A stretch of DNA of 6,754 nt from a bacterium. Its GTDB lineage: Bacteria > Desulfobacterota > S145-22. A program made the position numbers and the translations under genes. A model generated the notes under the pieces. The model was given only the letters and a program-made list of their open reading frames with translations. It ran no database searches and was not told where the DNA came from. Below, piece by piece: positions 1 through 6,222 of this stretch. The stretch covers positions 1 through 6,754 of the forward strand of contig JALTEW010000340.1 in assembly GCA_027073795.1 (NCBI GenBank). The letters run 5' to 3'. How positions within the stretch are numbered: the stretch's first letter is position 1; every line of letters starts with the position of its first letter.

Positions 1-3000
1 TAGGGGCATTAACCGCCCGCTCCACTGAGCTTACCTGTTTGGGGGTTAAAACTGTTTCATCATTGCGTATAATAGCTAAATGCTCCCCTGTACTGGGGTA
101 ATAACCATCATGGTGTTTGGGTATCCAAGAGGGGACATTATAGCCAGTGTGATGGCTAATATCGAAAGTGCTTGAATATGTCCCAACCCTTCCCCCACTC
201 GCACCACTCAAAGTGCTCGATATTTGGCTTGAAATAATTCCTGCTGCTTGTCCCCCCAGAATTTTATTGGCAATTCGGTCTATATGCCCTTTCAGGCTAA
301 TATCAATTTTAGGATCAACGGCATTGAGTTCCTTTAACTTATCCTTCATGAGCTGGATCTGCTCTGCAGAGGTCTGTCCCGCTGACCCAACTTTTGCAAA
401 TGCAGTCCATGCTCTATGACTCCAGGATTCAACGGCGCTAAAATTATTAATCGCTTCTTTTAACCCATTAGCCAAATCTTGCCCCGCTGCCGTGGCTGTT
501 GCATCTACTCGCCCCTTTAATTCCGTCAACCGATCCCTTAATGCTGCTCCCGCGCCCGTTGCCCCCCTCAAAAGCTCAATTTGTCCTCCCAATGCATTGC
601 TAAACTGTCTGGCCGCGTTCATGTCGGCTTCATAGTTAATTTTTTGGTCATTCTGAACAGCAGCAAATTCTGCCGCCGCTTTTGTAAGAGCAGGATATAA
701 CTGAGCTAATCTTTCTGCTCCCGCAATTGACCAGGCATGTCCAAAACCGGATGTCATTTCCTTCAGGGTTCCGCCAAGATCAAGCCCGGAATAATATCCT
801 TCGTATCCGCTAAGTTTCTCATTCCATGATTTGCGATGAGTCATACCAAAGCCAATAGCCGCCATTCCTAAGGGAAGTATCGCACCTAACCCTAATGCAG
901 ATGCTGTTGAAAGCCCCGCCGCTGTTGCTCCTGCGGCTGTAGTTCCGCCTGCCACTGCTGTAGCACCTGGTGCCGCCATATAACCAACTTCAGGCGCATA
1001 AAAGGCCGCTGGAAGACCCCCACCAAGCCCAAGCAAACCAGCCACACCCGGAATCTTAGAAAGCAGAGGGACAACACCCGGTATCTTCTTAATTAGCCCT
1101 GCGATAGAAGCACCCCCCGCCACGGTTGACAAAGCTCCGCCCCCGCCAATATTTAAAGAAAATCCCTTACCAAACATCCCAAAAAATGTTTTAACCAGGC
1201 TGTTAGCCAGCATGTCTGCAATCGCCCTCAAAAAGATTGCCTTCATGTCATTCCAGATACCCTTCCAAAAATCTTTCAACGATTTCAAATGACCTTCAAA
1301 GGCATTAAAAAAGTAGTCTGAGAAGTCTTTTTGGAGGGTTTGTGCTGTGTTGCGTCCTACCTCTAACCAAATCATCGAGTCGGTCTTAAACTGATGTGTT
1401 GCGTCCTTCCAACCCAGTTTAAATGCCTGAACTGCACTAATATTATTTTGTTTGGCTATTGCATTGATATGCTGCCATGCCTCTCTTAATTGTTTCTCGG
1501 TAGTATTGGCATTGTTGACAACCCCCACCCAGTAAGCTAAATCATGCTCATGCGTCTCCTCCAAGGATTTCTTATGCGCCGCTTTGATCTTTCCCTGGTA
1601 TTTGATTTGCATCAGCGCGGAGGTTTCCGCCAGCGGGTCCAGGGTGTCGAAATAGGCTTTGTTCGCGTTGAACGCTCCCGCCAGATCCACTTTGATACTA
1701 TCGTAAACATCTTTGTGTTCCTTTTTAATCCCCGACATGCTTATAGCAGTTTCATCTGTAATTCTGCTCCATATATCTTCGTTTTTGTCTCTCATACTGG
1801 TTAAAGCAATATTCCACCCCTCACTTATATTATCGAACTGAGAAGCGGTTGCCTCCGAAATAGATTTTGCCTCTTTGATCACCTCGGACGCAAAATTCTT
1901 AACTGTTTTTTTCGCCTTTGTGATATTCTTGCTAAAGGTTGCAGTTTTCTCTGATGCTGTTGTGGACCGTCGAATAAAATCCAGCAGGGCGGGATTTTGC
2001 TGTTCCTTGATCACTTTTGCTTGGTCAGCAATTTTCTTCTTCAGGGCGTCCGCCACCCTATGAAGTGCAGCCCCCTGTTTGCCCGCATTCGCCATATCCC
2101 TAATATTTTGGCGATAATCATCATCCATCCCTTGCATGGTGGCGCCCAGGAGATCATAGGCCCTCTGAAGATTCTTAACCTTATCCCCCATGAATGGAAT
2201 GTATTTCCCAACCGCAATGAACGCACCCAACATTTTTTGTGCCGCGAATACAATCGCCTTGCCCACGCGATTAAAAACATTCTGCATAATGTTCCAGGCG
2301 GTTCTAACGATTTCGACCGCATCGACAATGCCGGCAAAGGCATCGATCGTGGCGCTGGCGAATCGCAGAATATTATTTTGCACGGAATTAATAATTTTCT
2401 TCGAAGCCGTCATCTGTTGGAGATTATCCGACCATCCGCTGAAAAGCGCCGTCAGCACCCATAGCAAGGGTTTCATGCCTTCCGCGACAAACCGCCCTAA
2501 TTTTTCTTTGACATCCCCAAAAGCATTTCCCATTTGTTTTAACGTCCCTGAATACGTCTTCGCGTCCGCCTCTGCCACGCGAAAGCCGCGCGCGGCGAAA
2601 TCCATGACAATTTGTAACTGTTTAGTCTTGTCCGTGGTTTGTCGCAGGGCGGGGATGTAGCGGCGAAGCATTGTAAAATCCCCCTGCATGGCCATCGCCA
2701 CATATTGCGCCATGGAATTCACGTTCCGCCCCGTGGCGGCCGCCAAGCCGACGGTCATACGCGCTGCTTCCTCCAACCGCGGTCCGGTAACGCCCAAGCT
2801 CTTTTCCAGGGCCATAAGTTGCAGAACCTCTTCATCGCCATATTTCGTAACCCGTTGAATCGAGGCCGCATAGGTCTTTAGCCCCTGCATACGTCTCTGC
2901 GTGTATTCCCCGGAGGCCCGCAGGGCGGCCGCCAGGGTATGTTCTGCCCTCTCTTGCTTTGCATAGGCTGCCGTTAGGTCTTTCACGACGCGTATGCCGG

Positions 3001-3247
3001 CATAAATCGCGGCGCCCACAGCCGCGATGGCCGCCGTAGCGCCAACTGCGTAGCTCTTCCAGTGCCGTTTCAGCTTATTCACCGCGCCGCTCCAGGCCTT
3101 TTCCATCTTGCCTGCTTGGTGGGTTCCGGCGCTGACATGCTTTTTAAGGCGATCGAAAGCCTTATCGGTGGTCATCCCAAATTTCTTGACAACCGCCGTG
3201 CCTTTGTCGTCGACCTGCAAGGTTACATAGATTTTAGAGCCAGCCAT
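1..3247 (-). CDS. Phage tail tape measure protein, C-terminus cut by the window edge
   Basis: Tape measure proteins fill the lumen of the growing tail tube, set tail length and are ejected at infection. The frame is open from ATG 3247 to the left edge, giving 1082 residues with no stop. A GAGG lies 5 bases before the ATG. Residues 65-85 form an Ala/Gly-rich hydrophobic helix. Residues 90-260 match the family's N-terminal region, including a YGDEE stretch near 136-140 and NAFGDVKEKLG near 241-251. Residues about 630-690 (FFNAFEGHLKSLKDFWKGIW and after) resemble the lambda-type tape measure C-terminal domain. Residues about 700-805 are Gly/Ala-rich and hydrophobic. HDGYYPSTGEH and DETVLTPKQ near 1043-1068 are a typical distal motif, so the end is probably close. 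The position after the chaperone gene agrees. At roughly 1.5 angstrom per residue the tail would exceed about 160 nm. Codon usage is patchy. The family call is firm; domain limits are approximate. Confidence 0.95.
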   Translation of the reverse strand, partial: MAGSKIYVTLQVDDKGTAVVKKFGMTTDKAFDRLKKHVSAGTHQAGKMEKAWSGAVNKLKRHWKSYAVGATAAIAAVGAAIYAGIRVVKDLTAAYAKQERAEHTLAAALRASGEYTQRRMQGLKTYAASIQRVTKYGDEEVLQLMALEKSLGVTGPRLEEAARMTVGLAAATGRNVNSMAQYVAMAMQGDFTMLRRYIPALRQTTDKTKQLQIVMDFAARGFRVAEADAKTYSGTLKQMGNAFGDVKEKLGRFVAEGMKPLLWVLTALFSGWSDNLQQMTASKKIINSVQNNILRFASATIDAFAGIVDAVEIVRTAWNIMQNVFNRVGKAIVFAAQKMLGAFIAVGKYIPFMGDKVKNLQRAYDLLGATMQGMDDDYRQNIRDMANAGKQGAALHRVADALKKKIADQAKVIKEQQNPALLDFIRRSTTASEKTATFSKNITKAKKTVKNFASEVIKEAKSISEATASQFDNISEGWNIALTSMRDKNEDIWSRITDETAISMSGIKKEHKDVYDSIKVDLAGAFNANKAYFDTLDPLAETSALMQIKYQGKIKAAHKKSLEETHEHDLAYWVGVVNNANTTEKQLREAWQHINAIAKQNNISAVQAFKLGWKDATHQFKTDSMIWLEVGRNTAQTLQKDFSDYFFNAFEGHLKSLKDFWKGIWNDMKAIFLRAIADMLANSLVKTFFGMFGKGFSLNIGGGGALSTVAGGASIAGLIKKIPGVVPLLSKIPGVAGLLGLGGGLPAAFYAPEVGYMAAPGATAVAGGTTAAGATAAGLSTASALGLGAILPLGMAAIGFGMTHRKSWNEKLSGYEGYYSGLDLGGTLKEMTSGFGHAWSIAGAERLAQLYPALTKAAAEFAAVQNDQKINYEADMNAARQFSNALGGQIELLRGATGAGAALRDRLTELKGRVDATATAAGQDLANGLKEAINNFSAVESWSHRAWTAFAKVGSAGQTSAEQIQLMKDKLKELNAVDPKIDISLKGHIDRIANKILGGQAAGIISSQISSTLSGASGGRVGTYSSTFDISHHTGYNVPSWIPKHHDGYYPSTGEHLAIIRNDETVLTPKQVSSVERAVNAP

Positions 3248-3270
3248 TATTTCCTCGCTTCGCTCGGAGG

Positions 3271-3328
3271 TTCTAAGTTCTGTGTTCTATGTTCAATGTT
3301 GAACTTTGAACATTGAACGTTGAACTTT
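3271..3328. repeat. Heptad intergenic repeat, copy A
   Basis: On the plus strand this is a run of 7-base units: TTCTAAG, TTCTGTG, TTCTATG, TTCAATG, TTGAACT, TTGAACA, TTGAACG, TTGAACT. Units change from TTCTANG to TTGAACN across the centre. GTTCAATGTT (3291-3300) and AACATTGAAC (3309-3318) form a perfect 10-bp inverted repeat around an 8-base loop. It lies shortly upstream of the tape measure start. Confidence 0.88.
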
Positions 3329-3430
3329 TATTTTGCATCCCATTCAACTTTTCCCCTCAATTTATCCCTTACTAAACCCCTCGGCTCTTCGAAAAACGCG
3401 TTAAAACGCAAATTTCGAGGCCGTTTTGTC

Positions 3431-3503
3431 TCACGCAAAGACACAAAGCCGCAAAGATTTTTTGTTTTTATGTTTTCTTTGTGTTCTTGGCGGCTTGGCG
3501 TGA
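3431..3503. repeat. Long imperfect inverted repeat of the 'cacgcaaag' type
   Basis: The left arm 3431-3457 begins TCACGCAAAGACACAAAG. The right arm 3476-3503, reverse-complemented, begins TCACGCCAAGCCGCCAAG. The arms match over about 27 bases with a few mismatches and one indel, around an 18-base T-rich centre. It starts 3 bases past the frameshift product's stop codon in the transcript. I recall similar sequences as dispersed intergenic repeats in many environmental bacterial genomes. No U-run follows it in the transcript, so I do not call it a terminator. Confidence 0.75.
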
Positions 3504-3506
3504 TAT

Positions 3507-4201
3507 TCACGTTTTTTCCTTTGGTTTTTCATGTTCGTTCAGGACCTCATGTATCATGATCAGTTTCTCCAGGAATTCCCGCGCCTCTGCCCGCGTCATG
3601 GTCAACCCCAGTATTTGGAAAACCAATGGCAGGGCGTGAAAGTCATAGACAAAACGGGTATTGATAAGCTGATAGACCTCCCACGCTTCCCGGTTCGCCT
3701 CGGAAAGCGGGGGGAGGGGGCAATGCTCACAATCCGGCTCGATCCCGTCCGTCTCATATATTTCCTCACACCGTTCACAATTAACCTCCGGATAATCCAG
3801 GCGGAACTTGAGAAAATTCTCTAAGTTCCGCTTTTCTCGTTTTTTTGATCACCCGCCAACCCAGAAATATTTGTCTCATCACACGCAGTAATGATATCGA
3901 TCTTTGTGACGCCCGGCAGCTTCAGTTTATTTTCCCGCGTGCAGGGAACATCCTTTTTTGTCACAGGAGAATGAACATCATCCCAACCCGTTATGCACCA
4001 ATCCAGGATATCCTCATTGATGGCATCCTCATCCCGTTCGTAAAGCCATTCCCCGGTCCGGAAATTCTTGATCTTTTTTGTATGCTTCTTCTGAATCCGC
4101 TTCAGCGCCTCGGAGCTTAGCCGGCGCAGATAAAACTTCGAACTACCAAATATCTTGGTAAACGATTCGTTTTCCTCAACAATCTCTATAAAATCAGCCA
4201 T
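3507..4201 (-). CDS. Tail assembly chaperone, -1 frameshift fusion product (gpGT-like)
   Basis: The fusion is read in zero frame from ATG 4201 through codon 121 (AAC, 3841-3839), then in the -1 frame from CGA 3839-3837 to TGA 3509-3507. This gives 121 + 110 = 231 residues. The -1 frame is open only back to a TGA at 3851-3849 and has no ATG, GTG or TTG until far inside, so independent translation is implausible. The extension has two cysteine pairs, C142/C145 and C158/C161, like a small zinc ribbon. A helical part follows, with AWEVYQLINTRF near 173-184 and a charged helix to the end. The 'W..Y.L..T.' pattern after a Cys cluster recalls small phage proteins (DUF1799-like) found before the tape measure gene; this is an unverified resemblance. 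In lambda the GT form binds both tape measure and tube protein, and the same role is inferred here. Confidence 0.87.
3801..3845 (-). promoter_or_regulatory. Programmed -1 ribosomal frameshift signal (slippery heptamer plus hairpin)
   Basis: On the minus strand the heptamer A AAA AAC (3845-3839) is in the correct phase (CAA AAA AAC) for simultaneous P- and A-site slippage. After a 7-base spacer (3838-3832), GCGGAACTT (3831-3823) pairs perfectly with AAGTTCCGC (3809-3801). After a single bulged A, GAGA pairs with TCTC across an ATTT loop. That is 13 base pairs with one bulge. The zero-frame TAG lies within this structure. Heptamer, spacing and stem all match the standard arrangement of such signals. 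Confidence 0.92.
3821..4201 (-). CDS. Tail assembly chaperone, zero-frame (short, gpG-like) product
   Basis: This 126-residue protein lies between the tail tube and tape measure genes, where long-tailed phages encode the chaperone that coats the tape measure and recruits tube subunits. ATG 4201 is preferred because GGGAGG sits 6 bases upstream; the in-frame TTG at 4207 would directly abut that site. Residues 1-50 are mostly charged helix. The segment around GEWLYERDEDAINEDILDW, then the PCTRENKLKLPG stretch, look like phage chaperones in which a 'W..v' segment is followed by a Lys-rich tail, but I cannot name the exact family. The frame ends at TAG 3823-3821, inside a strong hairpin just after a slippery A AAA AAC, so a fraction of ribosomes should shift to -1 and make the longer form. 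The function rests mainly on position and the frameshift. Confidence 0.88.
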   Translation of the reverse strand: MADFIEIVEENESFTKIFGSSKFYLRRLSSEALKRIQKKHTKKIKNFRTGEWLYERDEDAINEDILDWCITGWDDVHSPVTKKDVPCTRENKLKLPGVTKIDIITACDETNISGLAGDQKNEKSGT

Positions 4202-4207
4202 ATTCAA

Positions 4208-4213
4208 CCTCCC
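4208..4213 (-). promoter_or_regulatory. Ribosome binding site of the chaperone gene
   Basis: The minus strand reads GGGAGG here, followed by six bases and ATG 4201-4199. The spacing fixes the start at 4201 rather than the TTG at 4207, which immediately follows the site. Confidence 0.8.
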
Positions 4214-4225
4214 TTCAGTCGATGG

Positions 4226-4274
4226 TTCTAAGTTCTATGTTCTATGTTCAACGTTAAACCTTGAACGTTGAACT
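4226..4274. repeat. Heptad intergenic repeat, copy B
   Basis: This copy has the same orientation and unit order as copy A: TTCTAAG, TTCTATG, TTCTATG, TTCAACG, TTAAACC, TTGAACG, TTGAACT. GTTCAACGTT (4246-4255) pairs perfectly with AACGTTGAAC (4264-4273) across an 8-base loop. It occupies most of the short gap between the tube stop and the chaperone ribosome binding site. Confidence 0.88.
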
Positions 4275-4279
4275 GTTTT

Positions 4280-5524
4280 CTATGCCAGCGGGCTCGTGTT
4301 ACGTTCATTGGTCACATCAATCTGGAATGGATTTGTGATTCCTGTCATGCCGGTTGGTGCGGTATCGGTACCCAGGACCTTGAAGGTTAACTCCAAGGGG
4401 ATCTTGCCCGGGCCGGAGATGGCATTGTCCGGATCCACAACCTTGAGGTGCGGCATGGAGATTTTGAAATCATAATAATAGCTCGTCGCCACACATTCCC
4501 ATGTAACCCCACCATCCACCACAGTTTCGCCAAGAGTAGTCGGCCAAGTTGGTTCTGCCGCATCAGACGTCCCCTCAACTGTAGCTTTATAGTAATATCC
4601 ATTTGCTGATGTTGGAGAAACACAATCATTCACTGCATAGGCAGTAGAAGCAACCCAAACTGCAGGGGCGGTCGGGGTATCAATGAGGGACCCCCGAAAA
4701 TAGATCTCCCCTTTTTTGCTCGTGAAGGCATCCCAATCCGCGAAAAAAGCATCATTCGTGTCGTTGTAGCGCGGGAATCGCAGGGTTAAGGTAATCTCTG
4801 GAAAGCCATCGCCGTATGGCTCATCCACCGTCCCGTCGCCGCCTGGATAGGCCTCCGCGCCCATGGGACGATCAAATGAAAACTCAAACTCAGTGGGATA
4901 GACCGCGTCGCCGGAACCGAGCCTGGCCCCGCTTTGGTCATTGATGTAGAAATGGGCATTCCCGTTGAAAATGACTCGATTGCCCTTGTCAGGGTAGGTT
5001 ACAGACGCGATAGTAGTCGTGGTGTTCACGCTGGATGCGAGCTCCAGCTTGTTGGCAATAGCTTCCAATGCGATCTTTATTGGAGCATTCATAGACCCGG
5101 AAAGCGTGAATTTGTGCAGCTTAACGCTGGGATATTCAAAGATCTTGTCCGATTTTTTCTTCATGGCAATGGTGGCAAATTTCCCATCATTATCCGTATC
5201 CAGAGTGAGCGAATTAATATACGCAAGCGTGCTGGGAACGGCAAGCGAAGGCGTGCCGGCCGCGCCGGTAATGAGTGCCAAGGCCACATCCCAGCCCTGG
5301 TAACGCATGTATCCCTCAATGCTGCCAGTTACCTCCGTTTTCCCCTTGTCTGTGCGCTGAATAAACGCCAGACCGGCGGAATCATCCTCGATATGCTCCA
5401 GGGTCTGGCGCAGGCTTTCACTCAGAATTAACAATCCATCATCCGCGCCGCAGGCGACTGCCGTCCCCCAGGTGCTGGCCTTTTTCAGGCCGATGACAAC
5501 TTCTCTTCCAGTTATACTACTCAT
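4280..5524 (-). CDS. Major tail tube protein with an inserted accessory module
   Basis: This 414-residue protein is the probable tube subunit, stacking in rings around the tape measure. ATG 5524 has AAGGAG 8 bases upstream. The N-terminus (SSITGREVVIGLKKASTWGT) and the segment GKTEVTGSIEGYMRYQGWD near 61-79 are typical of siphovirus tube proteins, as are the many beta-prone strands (EITLTLRFPRYND near 243-255, YYYDFKISMPHLKVVDP near 349-365). Residues about 287-347 look like a separate module: WVASTAYAVND, then YYKATVEGTSDAAEPTWP, then VDGGVTWEC. This Trp/Tyr-rich pattern occurs in various phage structural proteins. It falls between two strands of the tube fold, and its codons are richer in A/T third bases than its flanks, suggesting later acquisition. 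Position before the chaperone and tape measure genes supports the call. No sheath gene adjoins it. Confidence 0.88.
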   Translation of the reverse strand: MSSITGREVVIGLKKASTWGTAVACGADDGLLILSESLRQTLEHIEDDSAGLAFIQRTDKGKTEVTGSIEGYMRYQGWDVALALITGAAGTPSLAVPSTLAYINSLTLDTDNDGKFATIAMKKKSDKIFEYPSVKLHKFTLSGSMNAPIKIALEAIANKLELASSVNTTTTIASVTYPDKGNRVIFNGNAHFYINDQSGARLGSGDAVYPTEFEFSFDRPMGAEAYPGGDGTVDEPYGDGFPEITLTLRFPRYNDTNDAFFADWDAFTSKKGEIYFRGSLIDTPTAPAVWVASTAYAVNDCVSPTSANGYYYKATVEGTSDAAEPTWPTTLGETVVDGGVTWECVATSYYYDFKISMPHLKVVDPDNAISGPGKIPLELTFKVLGTDTAPTGMTGITNPFQIDVTNERNTSPLA

Positions 5525-5561
5525 AATATGTTCTCCTTTTTGCCTTCGCTAACATTCAGGC

Positions 5562-5627
5562 GTTCTATGTTCTATGTTCTAAGTTTTATTTTTTAACGTT
5601 GAACGTTGAACTTTGAACTTTGAACTT
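5562..5627. repeat. Heptad intergenic repeat, copy C
   Basis: The units are TTCTATG, TTCTATG, TTCTAAG, then a T-rich degenerate stretch, then TTGAACG, TTGAACT, TTGAACT, TTGAACT. The orientation matches copies A and B, but the central 10-bp stem is not kept. Bases from 5579 upward are also coding: they supply the C-terminal residues and stop codon of the small phage protein. Confidence 0.85.
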
Positions 5628-5770
5628 TTCTTTTCCGCCTTTTCAAGCAATCCAGCATCGATGTAGAGCCGCGCAGTATCATCATTCATCTCAATTGGCT
5701 CATTGGCCGGCAACCATCCAAGAACTGGGTGAAATGTGCCTTTTAATTTACTTTTATAAATTACCTTCAT
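5579..5770 (-). CDS. Small phage tail-module protein of unknown function
   Basis: This 63-residue protein starts at ATG 5770, whose GGAGGT lies 6 bases upstream and whose ATG overlaps the TGA of the previous gene (ATGA). A longer in-frame start at 5845 would lie wholly inside the upstream gene and is less likely. Residues 1-46 (MKVIYKSKLKGTFHPVLGWL, then PIEMNDDTARLYIDAGLLE) resemble the small phage proteins with a 'Pxe.Ie..d..A..li..G' pattern that sit near tail tube genes (DUF2635/DUF7210-like). I cannot verify this and no function is assigned. The last 15 or so residues (SSKFKVQRSTLKNKT) and the TAG stop are encoded by the intergenic heptad repeat, so the ancestral C-terminus has probably been replaced or extended. 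Confidence 0.72.
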   Translation of the reverse strand: MKVIYKSKLKGTFHPVLGWLPANEPIEMNDDTARLYIDAGLLEKAEKKSSKFKVQRSTLKNKT

Positions 5771-6222
5771 GGGTTCACCTCCAGTTTCTGATAGCGATAG
5801 GTTAATTTGCGTCGTATCAGGGAAAGATCCCCGCCGATCAGCCATTCCACGCGGCCTTCCGATTGCGGAAGAGCAATCTCCATCCCGGAGATAGATAGAA
5901 GGTTGTCATATAACACGGAATGAATGTCGTCACAGATGTCGAAAATCCCCACGACCTGGGGCAAGTCCTGCCCGATCAGTGAGATATCGTCCTGATACAG
6001 CTTCTGATATACGAGCAGATCCACCAGGTAATCTTTCTCCCAATCCTGGCCTTCCTCGATGAGAAGTGCGACATCGCCGTCTTTGATCCCGATGGCGGGC
6101 AAATCAATGGAAGTGGGAAACTGATTTTCATCTGCCGTGATAAAAATGTCGGCGTCCGCCACGTAACTGAGCGTGGCACTGGTTCGAAGGGCAGATTGAA
6201 TCGCCTGTAATAGCTCCTTCAT
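5767..6222 (-). CDS. Probable tail terminator / tail completion protein
   Basis: The protein has 151 residues. Tail terminators (lambda gpU, Mu gp37-like) form the hexamer that caps the tube and joins the tail to the head. The N-terminus (MKELLQAIQSALRTSATLSY) is an amphipathic helix. It is followed by a 'LPAIGIKDGD' stretch and a helix with DYLVDLLVYQKLYQDD, then a long helical segment near 90-112, and ends in a basic beta-prone strand, RRKLTYRYQKLEVNP. This helix-strand layout with a final 'tY.Y' strand fits the terminator class. So does its place after a gp10-like gene and before the tube gene. Its ATG overlaps the upstream TGA by four bases and its own TGA overlaps the next ATG, so translation is probably coupled. 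The assignment rests on layout and position, not a diagnostic motif. Confidence 0.7.
   Translation of the reverse strand: MKELLQAIQSALRTSATLSYVADADIFITADENQFPTSIDLPAIGIKDGDVALLIEEGQDWEKDYLVDLLVYQKLYQDDISLIGQDLPQVVGIFDICDDIHSVLYDNLLSISGMEIALPQSEGRVEWLIGGDLSLIRRKLTYRYQKLEVNP
5777..5782 (-). promoter_or_regulatory. Ribosome binding site of the small phage protein gene
   Basis: The minus strand reads GGAGGT six bases before ATG 5770. It lies inside the end of the upstream gene and decides the start at 5770 over the upstream in-frame ATG at 5845. Confidence 0.78.

Larger units (their letters stand above)
3248..3506. other. Noncoding gap between the chaperone and tape measure genes
   Basis: This 259-base gap is unusually long for a phage tail operon, where these genes normally nearly touch. 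It holds the inverted repeat (3431-3503), heptad copy A (3271-3328) and the tape measure ribosome binding site (around 3253-3256). Bases 3329-3430 contain CCTCG (3379-3383) and CGAGG (3416-3420) flanking a GCGTT/AACGC mini-palindrome, but nothing I can name. A 60-codon GTG-started frame (3510-3328) crosses it; it reads through the inverted repeat and is probably not a gene. Confidence 0.6.

Noticed and set aside
1997..2660. Two overlapping plus-strand frames of about 155 codons
   Set aside because: They lie entirely antisense to the continuous tape measure frame and have no recognisable domain.
3271..3328. Possible CRISPR-like or direct-repeat array
   Set aside because: Units are 7 bases long, contiguous and degenerate, with no spacers and no cas genes.
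3431..3503. Rho-independent terminator for the chaperone gene
   Set aside because: The hairpin is long and imperfect, has a large T-rich centre and is not followed by a U-run in the minus-strand transcript; the downstream tape measure gene also needs the transcript.
3328..3510. A 60-codon minus-strand frame starting GTG and overlapping the TGA of the frameshift product
   Set aside because: About half of it is translation of the inverted repeat, no clear ribosome binding site precedes it, and such 'KTKNLCGFVSLRE'-like peptides are typical repeat translations.
3531..3824. Plus-strand open frame of 97 codons opposite the chaperone extension
   Set aside because: The minus-strand -1 frame explains the region with a frameshift signal, cysteine pairs and the right gene context; the plus frame is its antisense shadow.
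4202..4207. TTG start at 4207 for the chaperone gene
   Set aside because: It directly abuts the GGGAGG site, leaving no spacer, while ATG 4201 has a six-base spacer.
4934..5431. Plus-strand open frame of 165 codons
   Set aside because: It is antisense to the tail tube gene, which has a good ribosome binding site and family features.
5771..5845. N-terminal extension of the small protein from an ATG at 5845
   Set aside because: The extension would overlap the upstream gene by 79 bases; ATG 5770 has an ideal GGAGGT and an ATGA junction.
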